Positions 26,642 through 34,626 of a stretch of DNA of 64,000 nt are shown piece after piece. The position numbers and the translations under genes are program-made. Each line of letters starts with the position of its first letter. The first letter of the stretch is position 1. A model generated the notes under the pieces. That model saw nothing but the letters and a program-made list of their open reading frames with translations, had not been told where the DNA came from and did not search any database. This stretch comes from Actinomycetales bacterium (GTDB taxonomy: Bacteria > Actinomycetota > Actinomycetes > Actinomycetales > Dermatophilaceae): contig JADJVX010000017.1 of assembly GCA_016710385.1 (NCBI GenBank), forward strand, positions 682,001 to 746,000, in the 5' to 3' direction.

Positions 26642-27183
26642 GCGCCTACCCGCCCCAGCCGCCGCAGGACCCACCGCCCCCCGGGGCAGGCGGTCCGCCA
26701 CCCGGCGGGGAACTGCCGCAACCGAACTGGCCGGCGGCCTCGCCCCCGGGCGGGCCGGCATACCCTTCCGGTGCGCCACCGCAGCCGTATGCCGGGCCGC
26801 CGTACCCTCAGCCTCCCTACCCTCAGCCTCCCTACGCTCAGCCGCCCTACGCGCAGCCGGGGTATCCGCCGCCTGGAGGCAAACCCAAGGCGTTGGGCGG
26901 GCTCGGCTACGGCGTCGGCCTGCTCGCGGGGATCGGGAGCGTCGTCCTGGTGGGGCTGGTCACCAGCGCCTTGACCTCGATCGGCGTCAGTTCCAGCCTC
27001 GCATCGATGGTGGCCGTGGGGGCCCTCGCCGTCGGCCTGGCTCTCTGGGCACTGGCCGTCCCGCGACACCGGCACATCATCGGCGGCATCGTCATGGGCA
27101 TGGTCCTGACCTACGTCATCATGGCCGCGGTCGCCGCTTTGCTCTTCGTCGTCCTGGCCGGCATGTGCATCGCGGGCATGTAG
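26638..27183 (+). CDS. Proline/tyrosine-rich membrane protein ending the Lgt-like/Tes-like operon
   Basis: A 181-residue protein. Residues 1-80 are Pro/Gly-rich with PPY repeats (PYPQPPY, PYAQPPY), cytoplasmic and probably disordered; residues about 88-181 hold three or four hydrophobic helices separated by a basic turn (VPRHRHIIGG). Resembles actinobacterial Pro-rich DUF4190-type proteins. GTG start overlaps the previous stop (GTGA). Two repeat words in opposite orientation (26755, 26788) flank a 30-base stretch of the Pro-rich part. Confidence 0.65.
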   Translation: MSAYPPQPPQDPPPPGAGGPPPGGELPQPNWPAASPPGGPAYPSGAPPQPYAGPPYPQPPYPQPPYAQPPYAQPGYPPPGGKPKALGGLGYGVGLLAGIGSVVLVGLVTSALTSIGVSSSLASMVAVGALAVGLALWALAVPRHRHIIGGIVMGMVLTYVIMAAVAALLFVVLAGMCIAGM

Positions 27184-27234
27184 GAGATCGCCGCCCGGAC
27201 GGCTGCCCGCTTCGTCTCATCCGCGGGTCCGGGT

Positions 27235-27240
27235 GATACT
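27235..27240 (+). promoter_or_regulatory. Putative -10 element of msrA
   Basis: GATACT ends 6 bases before the msrA ATG, with no Shine-Dalgarno between, consistent with a leaderless transcript. Confidence 0.4.
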
Positions 27241-27246
27241 GCACAG

Positions 27247-27945
27247 ATGGACTCCATCCTCGGACACCGCACCCGGATGCCCTCCCGAGAGCGGGCCTTG
27301 CCCGGACGGCATACCCGCCCGTATGCCGTGACCCCCACCCACGTCGTCCTCGGCACCCAGCTCGAGGGGCCGTGGCCGGACAACGCGCAGGTCATCTACC
27401 TGGCGATGGGGTGCTTCTGGGGAGTGGAGCGGATCTTCTGGCGTCAGCCCGGGGTCATCGTGACCGCGGCGGGTTACCTGGGCGGCTACACGCCCAACCC
27501 GACCTACGAGGAGGTCTGCACCGGGCTGACCGGGCACGCCGAGACCGTGCAGGTGGTCTACGACCCGGAGGCTGTGTCGGCCGAAGCGCTGCTGGCCGTC
27601 TTCTGGGAAAACCACGACCCCACCCAGGGACCGCGTCAGGGCAACGACATCGGCACGGCATACCGGTCGGCGATCTTCTGGACCACCCCGATGCAGGAGG
27701 CCGCCGCGATCACGACCCGCGACGCCTTTCAGGTGGTGCTGGCCGACGCGGGATTCGGGCCGATCACGACCGAGATCCGCTCCGCTGCCGATGCCGGGCC
27801 GTTCTACCTCGCCGAGGACTACCACCAGGGCTATCTGCACAAGAATCCTGGCGGCTACTGCAACCACGGACCGAATGGGTTGACCTGTCCGGTGAGTCCG
27901 TTGGGCGGTGCGGCGCTCGCCTCCGACGATCGGCCGGATGAGTGA
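27247..27945 (+). CDS. msrA: Peptide-methionine (S)-S-oxide reductase MsrA
   Basis: A 232-residue MsrA repairing oxidised methionine. The catalytic Cys is in AMGCFWGVE; GGYTPNPTYEEVCTG, FWENHDPTQGPRQGND and AEDYHQGYL follow, and CNHGPNGLTC near the C terminus may supply recycling cysteines. The first 45 residues precede the core domain; within them lies a head-to-head pair of the repeat (27306-27329) coding Arg-His-Thr...Tyr-Ala-Val. Confidence 0.95.
   Translation: MDSILGHRTRMPSRERALPGRHTRPYAVTPTHVVLGTQLEGPWPDNAQVIYLAMGCFWGVERIFWRQPGVIVTAAGYLGGYTPNPTYEEVCTGLTGHAETVQVVYDPEAVSAEALLAVFWENHDPTQGPRQGNDIGTAYRSAIFWTTPMQEAAAITTRDAFQVVLADAGFGPITTEIRSAADAGPFYLAEDYHQGYLHKNPGGYCNHGPNGLTCPVSPLGGAALASDDRPDE
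27306..27329. repeat. Inverted pair ACGGCATAC-N6-GTATGCCGT in msrA
   Basis: Two perfect 9-base arms separated by CCGCCC. It lies in the poorly conserved N-terminal extension of MsrA. Confidence 0.75.
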
Positions 27946-28036
27946 GGTGCTGATCCGGGAGGCGGCCGCCACCGATCTGCTTGTCATGTGGCTGGACCTG
28001 CCCGTGAACAAAGGGCGCGAGCCCGCTGTCTGCTGA
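27938..28036 (+). pseudogene. Tiny ORF resembling a GNAT acetyltransferase N terminus
   Basis: A 32-codon frame overlapping the msrA stop begins MSEVLIREAAATDLLVMW, like the first strand and helix of a GNAT domain, then ends after PAVC. No further acetyltransferase sequence follows, so it is probably a gene remnant; chance resemblance is possible at this length. Confidence 0.3.
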
Positions 28037-28051
28037 TCTGCGCTGGCCCGA

Positions 28052-28102
28052 ACTGACGCATTTGGCTGCTTGACATCACTCGAAACAGCCAAACGCGTCA
28101 GT
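28052..28102. terminator. Long inverted repeat between msrA and the TetR gene
   Basis: Arms of 17 bases (ACTGACGCATTTGGCTG, 28052-28068, and its complement with one mismatch, 28086-28102) flank a 17-base loop. There is no T tract. It may act as a Rho-independent-like terminator in this high-GC host, or be a repetitive element or scar, since it directly follows the GNAT remnant. Confidence 0.55.
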
Positions 28103-28151
28103 CCGATGGCTTGTCCGAGGACACCGTCCGCGCCTTATCCGGGTAGACCCC

Positions 28152-28180
28152 TTGACGTAATACAACATCAGTTATATAAC
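28152..28180 (+). promoter_or_regulatory. Sigma-A-type promoter and autoregulatory operator of the TetR gene
   Basis: TTGACG (28152-28157) and TATAAC (28175-28180) are separated by 17 bases. The -10 is embedded in a perfect 12-base palindrome AGTTATATAACT (28170-28181), flanked by ACAACA and TGTTGT, a likely TetR operator. The region is strikingly AT-rich against its surroundings. Confidence 0.65.
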
Positions 28181-28235
28181 TTGTGTTGTGAAACCTGGGG
28201 CGCCGCCCTGGGCGATGAGCCGCCAAGGAGGCGAG

Positions 28236-28796
28236 ATGGCCCGTCCGAGCAAGGTGAGCGCAACCGACATCGAGCGCGCCGCCCTGGACCTCGCCCGCCA
28301 CGGCGGGATCGACGCCGTCACGGCACGTGCCGTGGCCGACGTCCTCGGCGTCTCCACGCAACCGGTGTATTCCACCTGGGGATCGATGGACGCCCTCAAG
28401 GATCGCGTCGGGCAGCTGCTGCACCAGGAAATCGGCAGCTACCTGCGCCAACCCGAACCAGACGTGCCCCCGATGCTCAGCGTCGGGCTGCGCTCGATCC
28501 GGCTCGCTCAAGAACACCCGCACCTGTTCGCCCTCGCGGCGGACTGGATGCGCCACGCCGTGCAGGACACCCCTCCCCGGGATGTGCTGATGGCCATGCG
28601 AGCCGACCCCCGGTTGGCCGACCTCCCGGACGCCGGCCTCGCCCGGGTCAACGCCCTGCTCTGGATCTTCACCCAAGGCCTGGCCGCCATGGTCGGGCCA
28701 CCGACCGGCCTGACCCTCGACACCGCTCGCCGCTACCTCGTCGAGATGGGTGAGGCCGTCATCGGCACCGAGGCACGGCGACACTCACCCGACTGA
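28236..28796 (+). CDS. TetR-family transcriptional regulator
   Basis: A 186-residue repressor. The helix-turn-helix lies near residues 24-48 (ARAVADVLGVSTQPVYSTWGSMDAL); the C-terminal half is the ligand-binding domain. ATG 28236 has AAGGAGG 4 bases upstream; a GTG at 28188 lies 7 bases after the -10 and could give a longer leaderless form. It precedes an MFS exporter and a rifampicin-phosphotransferase-like gene on the same strand, which it probably controls. Confidence 0.88.
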   Translation: MARPSKVSATDIERAALDLARHGGIDAVTARAVADVLGVSTQPVYSTWGSMDALKDRVGQLLHQEIGSYLRQPEPDVPPMLSVGLRSIRLAQEHPHLFALAADWMRHAVQDTPPRDVLMAMRADPRLADLPDAGLARVNALLWIFTQGLAAMVGPPTGLTLDTARRYLVEMGEAVIGTEARRHSPD

Positions 28797-28894
28797 CGCG
28801 TACGCCACAGCCCACCCGACACGCCACAGCACACCCACACCCACCCGCAGACCCGCCCCGTCCCGCGCCCTGAGCGCCGAGGAGTCATGTCGTC

Positions 28895-30157
28895 ATGCCC
28901 AAAACCGCATCCCCCGCCCACCGCCGGGCCTTCCGAGTCCTGCTCGCCAGCGAGTTCGTCTCACTCATCGGCGACCGCCTGGCCATGGTGGCCCTCATCG
29001 CCCTGGTCTACGACCTCACCCGGTCGGTCTCCGTCGTCGCCGCCCTCATGCTGCTCAAAGCCATCCCCGCGGTGGTGCTCGGCGGACTGGCAGGCAGCAT
29101 CGTCGACCGGTTCGACCGCAAGGTCGTCATGGTCGGCGCTAACGCCCTGCAGGGTGTCCTCGTCCTGCTCATCCCAGCGACCACCCACCTGACCGTCGTC
29201 GTCGCGGCATACCTCGCGATGTCGATCGTCAACCAGTTCTTCCTGCCCGCCAGGGCGGCGACGATCCCCGATCTCGTGCCCCCCACCGACCTGCTGGCCG
29301 CGAACTCTCGGTTCGGCCTGGCCTTCGTCACGGCGATCGCCGTCGGGCCTGCAGTGGGCGGCTGGGTGGCGGATCGGTTCGGCCTGGCGATGGCCTTCTA
29401 CGTCGACAGTGCCACCTTCCTCATCCCGGCCCTGGCGGTCGCCGCGGTGGCCTTGCCCACCCGAGCGCCGCAGGGCAACGGCCACCCTCGCAACACCGCT
29501 CGCGGCACCGCTCGCGGCCTGCTGGCAGACACAGCCGAGGCCGTCCGCCACGCCCGGACCGACCGGCATACTCGCACCGCTCTCACCGCAGCCGCCAGCG
29601 CCGCCCTCGTCATCGCGGTGATGAGCGTGCTGGGCGTCGTCGTCGCGCAGGACACCCTCGGTCTGAGTGTCGCCGGCTACGGCCTGATGATGTCGGCGAT
29701 GGGTGCGGGCATGCTCGTGACTGCTCTCGTCGTGGGGTCCTCCCGGGGCGGCAGGCGCCGCAGCGACAAGGCCCCCACGGTCGGGTTGCTGCTCACCGGC
29801 GGCGGGCTGGCCATCCTGCCGTGGCTCACCACCTTGGCGCCGGCGCTGGCGTGCTCCGCGTTCATCGGAGCGGGCGTCCTCACCGTCCAGATCAGCACCC
29901 AAACCACCTTGCAGTCATCGTCGCCGGACCTGCGGGCCCGCCTACTCAGCCTCGGACAGTCGGTCACCGGCCTGGCCCAGATCACCGCGATCCTGCTGAC
30001 CGCTGTGCTGACCGGAGCTATCGGCGCGTCCTGGGTGCTCTGCAGCACCGGGATTGCCGTCGCCGCCATCGGGTTGGCCCTGTCCGCCACCCCCTTACCC
30101 CCAGCCGTTGCACCCACGATGTCCACAGCGACGCACCCGGAAGGACCACTGTCATGA
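28895..30157 (+). CDS. MFS transporter, probable drug or metabolite exporter
   Basis: A 420-residue, about 12-helix major facilitator. It opens RVLLASEFVSLIGDRLAMVALIALVY and has GLAGSIVDRFDRKVVM between helices 2 and 3, as in EntS-like and macrolide-efflux-like exporters. A hydrophilic loop near residue 190-215 separates the two halves. It overlaps the following dikinase-like gene by ATGA, so the two are translationally coupled. The TetR gene upstream suggests inducible efflux; substrate unknown. Confidence 0.87.
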   Translation: MPKTASPAHRRAFRVLLASEFVSLIGDRLAMVALIALVYDLTRSVSVVAALMLLKAIPAVVLGGLAGSIVDRFDRKVVMVGANALQGVLVLLIPATTHLTVVVAAYLAMSIVNQFFLPARAATIPDLVPPTDLLAANSRFGLAFVTAIAVGPAVGGWVADRFGLAMAFYVDSATFLIPALAVAAVALPTRAPQGNGHPRNTARGTARGLLADTAEAVRHARTDRHTRTALTAAASAALVIAVMSVLGVVVAQDTLGLSVAGYGLMMSAMGAGMLVTALVVGSSRGGRRRSDKAPTVGLLLTGGGLAILPWLTTLAPALACSAFIGAGVLTVQISTQTTLQSSSPDLRARLLSLGQSVTGLAQITAILLTAVLTGAIGASWVLCSTGIAVAAIGLALSATPLPPAVAPTMSTATHPEGPLS

Positions 30158-32946
30158 CCGCCTCGATCCCGTTGACCATCACCCTCGCGAACCTCGACTC
30201 CCACGAGCCAGACCTGGTCGCCACGGTCGGCGGCAAAGGCGCGGGTCTGGCGCTCCTGCACCACGCGGGTATGCCGGTGCCCGACGGCTTCTGCGTGACC
30301 ACCACGGCATACCGGCGGTTCGTCGCAACCCATGAGCTCGAGCCGGCTATTCGCGCGGCGATCCAGGGGACGATCACCCCAGCCGACCTCGCTGAGCAGT
30401 TCCTCGACGCTCCCCTGCCGGCCGACCTCGCCACGGCCATCATCGACGCGTATTCCGCTCTCTCGCAGGGCGATGCATCCCTCGCCGTGGCGGTGCGGTC
30501 GTCTGGGACTGCTGAGGACCTGGCCGCCGGATCAGCCGCTGGCCAAGGCGACAGCTACCTCGGGGTGAGCGGGCCGGATGCCGTGCTCGATGCGGTCCGG
30601 CGCTGCTGGGCCTCGTTGTGGAACGCGCACGCCATCGCCTATCGCAGCCACCTGGCCACCGGTGACGGACCCGCAGATGCGCTCGCTGCCGGCTCCGTGG
30701 AGATGGCCGTCGTCGTCCAACGGCTGGTCACGGCCGACGCGGCGGGGGTGGTCTTCACCGCGGACCCGGTGAGTGGCCGACGGGACCAGTACGTCGTCAA
30801 CGCCACCTGGGGTCTGGGTGAGGCGCTGGTCGGCGGCGAGGTCACTCCCGACCACATCGTCCTGGACGCCGCAACCGGTGCCGTCATGGCCGAACACCTC
30901 GCCGACAAGCACGTCATGACGGTCCGCAGTGCCAGCGGCACCACCGTCCTGGCCGTGCCGGACGAGATCCGGGCCGCAGCCACGCTGTCCGGTGCCGACC
31001 TGCACACGGTGTGGCGGCTCGGCACCGCGATCCACGAGGCCGCCGGCGAGCCGATGGACATCGAGTGGGCGCGGGAGGGTGGGCAGATCTGGATCGTGCA
31101 GGCCCGGCCGATCACCGCGCTTCCCCCGGATCTGTGGGGCATGGAGTGGAGCCGCGAGATGCTCATCGAGCGCTACCCGGACCCGCTCACGCCGATGACC
31201 TGGTCGGCGGTCAGCGAGACCTTCTTCCGATCCCTCGCCGCGAGCGTCCGGGCGCTGGGCGGCACGCTCCCGACCGATGTGCCGCTCGTCCGGCTCATCC
31301 ATGGCCGGGCCTATATCAACGTCACGGCGTTCCAGCGCGGGATGAGCACTCTGCCGCTGCGGCCACCGGTCGCACGCCAGAGCGAAGCACCTGCCTCACC
31401 CACCGGAGCAAGCCGCCCCGCGACCAACCCGCTCGCTGCGCTGCGGGGAGTCACCGCACTGGTGCGCTTGGTCCTGGGCACCCACCGCGACTGGGAGCGC
31501 AGGCTGCCCGGATACGTCACCGCCACCGCCACCGCCGATGCCGTGGACTGGGCCACCCCCGACGCGGCGGGGCTGCTGGCCGCCTCCCAGACCCGCCGTG
31601 AGCTGCTGACCCCCATGCTCGACAACCATGCCCGGGCGATCGTCGCCGGTGACCTGACCCTGCAACTGCTCGGCACCCTCGCCACGCGATGGTTGGGTGA
31701 CACCGACGGCACCCAGGTCCTCACCCTCATCTCCGGGCTCACCGGCAATCGGACCGTCGAGACCAACCATGCGCTGTGGCTGCTGGCCGAGCGAGCCCGC
31801 CGCCACCCCGCGCTCGCAGATCTCGTCCGCCGCGGCACCCCGACGCCGGCCCAACTCGAGGCCACCGACGGCGGACCCGAGTTCGCCGACGAACTGGCGC
31901 TCTTCCTGCACGACTACGGGCACCGTTCGCCGCGCTACGAGTTCCGCCACCCGACCTGGCGGGACGATCCCCAACAGGTCATCGACCTCATTCGGCTTCA
32001 GCTCGACGGGACACCCGACCCACTCGTCGGTCAGGCCGAGGCGGCCGAGCGCCGGGTGGCCCTCACCAGGCAGATCCGGCGCACCCTTCCCCTGGCCCGG
32101 CGATTGGTCTTCGATCGGGTGCTCGCCCTCACCCAGACCTACTTCCGGCTGCGCGAGAACCAACAGTTCTACCTCGTCCTGGGCACCCCCGGGATGCGGG
32201 CCATGCTGGCGGCCATGGGTGCCCGTCTGACCGCGGCCGGGCTGCTCACCGATGCCGACGACATCTATTTCCTCGAACGCCCCGAGGTCGACGAACTGCT
32301 GCAAGCCCTCGCCGAGCAATCGTCCGAGCAATCGTCCGAGCGATCGTCCGAGCGCGGCGAGCAGCACGCCCAGAGCACTCGGGCGTTGGTGGCCCGCCGT
32401 CGCGCAACGATCCGGCGCCATGTCGCTGGCACCGCACCGCTGCACCTCGACGGCACCTCCACCACATCCGGCGATCCGGCGTCGGCCTCAGGCCCGGCCT
32501 CAGGCCCGGCGTCGGGCTCGACCTCTGGCGCCGCCTCGCCCGATCCGGAGGCCGGGTCCGAGCGGCAGCTGCACGGCATACCGGCCAGTCGGGGCACCGC
32601 GACCGGGCTTGCGCGGGTGGTGCACGGCCCGGAGGACTTCGCCGCGCTGCAGCCGGGCGAGATCCTCGTGGCACCCGCGACGACCCCGGCCTGGACGCCG
32701 CTGTTCGCCGTCGCGGCCGGTCTGGTGACCGAGTTCGGCGGGCTGCTGTCGCACGCCGGTGTGGTGGCGCGCGAATACGGGCTGCCGGCAGTGCTCGGAG
32801 TCGACGCCGCCCTCGGGCGAATCGGGACCGGGGATATGGTCACCATCGACGGCGGCACCGGGGCGGTCCTCGTCCGGCCGGGCGGGGACGATCCCGCCCA
32901 GGGTCCGAACGGGCCAGCCCGAGCGCAGGACACCGCCGACAGGTAG
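30154..32946 (+). CDS. Rifampicin-phosphotransferase-like PEP/pyruvate-dikinase-family enzyme
   Basis: A 930-residue three-part protein. Residues 1-320 are the ATP-grasp dikinase domain (VGGKGAGLALLHHAG, AVRSSGTAEDLAAGSAAGQGD, VVFTADPVSGRRDQ); the middle is an all-helical substrate domain; the C terminus is the swivelling phosphohistidine domain (GEILVAPATTPAWTPLF, GGLLSHAGVVAREYGLPAV, His in LSHAG). This is the arrangement of rifampicin phosphotransferases. The linker before the His domain contains two sets of 12-base tandem repeats. No rifamycin-associated element precedes it; it is coupled to an exporter, so resistance to an unidentified compound is inferred. Confidence 0.75.
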   Translation: MTASIPLTITLANLDSHEPDLVATVGGKGAGLALLHHAGMPVPDGFCVTTTAYRRFVATHELEPAIRAAIQGTITPADLAEQFLDAPLPADLATAIIDAYSALSQGDASLAVAVRSSGTAEDLAAGSAAGQGDSYLGVSGPDAVLDAVRRCWASLWNAHAIAYRSHLATGDGPADALAAGSVEMAVVVQRLVTADAAGVVFTADPVSGRRDQYVVNATWGLGEALVGGEVTPDHIVLDAATGAVMAEHLADKHVMTVRSASGTTVLAVPDEIRAAATLSGADLHTVWRLGTAIHEAAGEPMDIEWAREGGQIWIVQARPITALPPDLWGMEWSREMLIERYPDPLTPMTWSAVSETFFRSLAASVRALGGTLPTDVPLVRLIHGRAYINVTAFQRGMSTLPLRPPVARQSEAPASPTGASRPATNPLAALRGVTALVRLVLGTHRDWERRLPGYVTATATADAVDWATPDAAGLLAASQTRRELLTPMLDNHARAIVAGDLTLQLLGTLATRWLGDTDGTQVLTLISGLTGNRTVETNHALWLLAERARRHPALADLVRRGTPTPAQLEATDGGPEFADELALFLHDYGHRSPRYEFRHPTWRDDPQQVIDLIRLQLDGTPDPLVGQAEAAERRVALTRQIRRTLPLARRLVFDRVLALTQTYFRLRENQQFYLVLGTPGMRAMLAAMGARLTAAGLLTDADDIYFLERPEVDELLQALAEQSSEQSSERSSERGEQHAQSTRALVARRRATIRRHVAGTAPLHLDGTSTTSGDPASASGPASGPASGSTSGAASPDPEAGSERQLHGIPASRGTATGLARVVHGPEDFAALQPGEILVAPATTPAWTPLFAVAAGLVTEFGGLLSHAGVVAREYGLPAVLGVDAALGRIGTGDMVTIDGGTGAVLVRPGGDDPAQGPNGPARAQDTADR
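32314..32349 (+). repeat. 12-base tandem repeat x3 in the dikinase linker
   Basis: GAGCAATCGTCC occurs twice, then once with one change, coding EQSS-EQSS-ERSS. The length fits a hydrophilic, variable linker. Confidence 0.7.
32485..32520 (+). repeat. 12-base tandem repeat x3 before the phosphohistidine domain
   Basis: GCCTCAGGCCCG is present twice exactly and a third time with changes, coding Ala-Ser-Gly-Pro units. It lies within 170 bases of another 12-base array in the same gene. Confidence 0.7.
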
Positions 32947-32955
32947 CCTCGAGCG

Positions 32956-33273
32956 GTGGCCACACCACCCCCGCCAGCACCCGGCGCCGGGCCGCCCGCG
33001 TCAGCGACCAACCGACTGCCCGCTCAGATCGGCGGCTTCGTCTGCGGCCTGGTCGGGGGCCTGCTCGTCAGCGTCGTCTTGGCCTTCTCCGGCTCGGGGC
33101 TGGTCGTGCCGCTCAGCGTGGTCGGCGTGCTCCTGGTCGTCGCCATCGTGGCCATCGCGACCTCCTCGGTGCGCAACTCGGGGACGGGTTTTCTCGCCGG
33201 CTTGGCGGTCGGCTACATCGTCTTCGCGGGCAGCTGCGGCCTGATCATCCTGTCGCTGCTCGCCCCCCGATGA
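32956..33273 (+). CDS. Small membrane protein
   Basis: A 105-residue protein: Pro/Ala-rich N terminus, then three hydrophobic segments (IGGFVCGLVGGLLVSVVLAF, LVVPLSVVGVLLVVAIVAI, FLAGLAVGYIVFAGSCGLIIL). GTG start with TAGCCT 6 bases upstream (overlapping the previous stop codon), so it may have its own leaderless promoter. Family unknown. Confidence 0.65.
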   Translation: MATPPPPAPGAGPPASATNRLPAQIGGFVCGLVGGLLVSVVLAFSGSGLVVPLSVVGVLLVVAIVAIATSSVRNSGTGFLAGLAVGYIVFAGSCGLIILSLLAPR

Positions 33274-33294
33274 ACGACGGGTGAACCCCCGCCA

Positions 33295-33332
33295 GGGTAT
33301 GCCGTGCGGCACGGCGCGCGGACGGCATACCC
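33295..33332. promoter_or_regulatory. Inverted repeat of the GTATGCCGT word overlapping the pfp promoter
   Basis: GGGTATGCCGT (33295-33305) and ACGGCATACCC (33322-33332) form perfect 11-bp arms with a 16-base loop. TAGGCT (33335-33340), a likely -10 for the phosphofructokinase gene, follows 2 bases later, so the hairpin covers the -35 region. It could equally terminate the upstream small gene. Confidence 0.6.
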
Positions 33333-33381
33333 AATAGGCTGGCAGGGAATCCATACCCGCCCGAGGAAGGACCCCCGCGCC

Positions 33382-34590
33382 ATGTCCGGCACCCCGATCC
33401 GTCGTGTCGCCCTGCTCACCGCAGGCGGCTATGCCCCCTGCCTGTCCGCAGCGGTCGGCGGGCTCATCCAGCGCTACACCGAGCTGCTGCCGGATGTCGA
33501 GATCATCGGGTACAAGCACGGCTACCACGGGGTGTTGTCCGGCAACTATGTCGTCATCGACGCCGAGGCCCGAGCCAAGGCGCACCTGCTGCTCAACTAC
33601 GGCGGCAGCCCGATCGGCAACTCCCGGGTCAAGCTGACCAACGCCAAGGACCTGGTCAAGCGCGGCCTGGTCACCGAAGGCGAGAACCCCCTGCATGTCG
33701 CGGCCGAGCGCCTCAAGGCCGACGGCGTCGATGTCCTGCACACCATCGGCGGCGACGACACCAACACCACCGCGGCCGACCTGGCCGCCTACCTGCACGA
33801 GGCTGGCTACGAGCTCACCGTCGTGGGCCTGCCCAAGACGATCGACAACGACGTCGTGCCGATCCGCCAGTCCCTCGGTGCCTACACCGCGGCCGAGCAG
33901 GCCAGCCTCTTTGCCCAGAACATCCTCGCCGAGCACGGCTCCAACCCGCGGATGCTCATCATCCACGAGGTCATGGGCCGAGGCTGCGGGTGGCTGACCG
34001 CCAAGGCAGCCGCCGAATACCAGGCGTGGCATGCGGCGCAGGAGTGGGTGCCGAGCATCGGCCTGGCCGCGGAGCGCTGGGCCATCCACGGCGTCTACAT
34101 CCCCGAGATCCACATCGACCTCGACGCGGAGGCCGTCCGGCTGCACCAGGTCATGGACGAGGTGGGCTGCGTCAATATCTTCCTGTCCGAGGGCGCCGGC
34201 GTGACCGACATCGTCGCCGCGATGGAAGCTGCCGGACAGGATGTGCCGCGCGACCCGTTTGGCCACGTCAAGCTCGACATGATCAACCCGGGCCAATACT
34301 TCGCCAAGCAGTTCGCCGCCAGGCTCGACGCGGAGAAGACGATGGTGCAAAAGTCCGGCTACTTCAGCCGTTCGGCGGCGGCCAACGCCCAGGACCTCGA
34401 ACTCATCGCGGCGATGGTCGACAAGGCGGTCGAGGCCGCGATGGCTGGTGTGGCCGGAGTCATCGGCCACGACGAGGAGCGCGGGGACGAACTGCGCGCC
34501 ATCGAGTTCCCCCGGATCGCCGGCCACAAGGCCTTCGACACGAGTGTCGACTGGTTCCAGGACGTGTTGCGCCGCACCGGCCAGGCCTGA
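33382..34590 (+). CDS. pfp: Pyrophosphate-dependent 6-phosphofructokinase type
   Basis: A 402-residue PFK-fold enzyme. GGDDTNTTAADLA has Asp where ATP-dependent enzymes carry Gly, and PKTIDNDV carries Lys at the second diagnostic site, the known signature for PPi as phosphoryl donor. MGRGCGWLTAKAAAEY follows. Such enzymes work reversibly in glycolysis and gluconeogenesis. The start at 33382 (MSGTPIRRVALLTAGGY) has AGGAAGGA 10 bases upstream. Converges on the DeoR gene. Confidence 0.85.
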   Translation: MSGTPIRRVALLTAGGYAPCLSAAVGGLIQRYTELLPDVEIIGYKHGYHGVLSGNYVVIDAEARAKAHLLLNYGGSPIGNSRVKLTNAKDLVKRGLVTEGENPLHVAAERLKADGVDVLHTIGGDDTNTTAADLAAYLHEAGYELTVVGLPKTIDNDVVPIRQSLGAYTAAEQASLFAQNILAEHGSNPRMLIIHEVMGRGCGWLTAKAAAEYQAWHAAQEWVPSIGLAAERWAIHGVYIPEIHIDLDAEAVRLHQVMDEVGCVNIFLSEGAGVTDIVAAMEAAGQDVPRDPFGHVKLDMINPGQYFAKQFAARLDAEKTMVQKSGYFSRSAAANAQDLELIAAMVDKAVEAAMAGVAGVIGHDEERGDELRAIEFPRIAGHKAFDTSVDWFQDVLRRTGQA

Positions 34591-34602
34591 GCGCCACCCT
34601 CG

Positions 34603-34622
34603 CCAGCGGCTTGGCCCGCTGG
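34603..34622. terminator. Bidirectional stem-loop between pfp and the DeoR gene
   Basis: CCAGCGG and CCGCTGG form a 7-bp stem with a 6-base loop in the short gap between the convergent stops. No T tract, as is common in high-GC actinobacteria. Confidence 0.5.
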
Positions 34623-34626
34623 TCCG

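Noticed and set aside
30000..30153. Rifamycin-associated element before the phosphotransferase-like gene
   Set aside because: The gene start overlaps the MFS stop and no 19-bp inverted repeat of that type is present in the preceding sequence.
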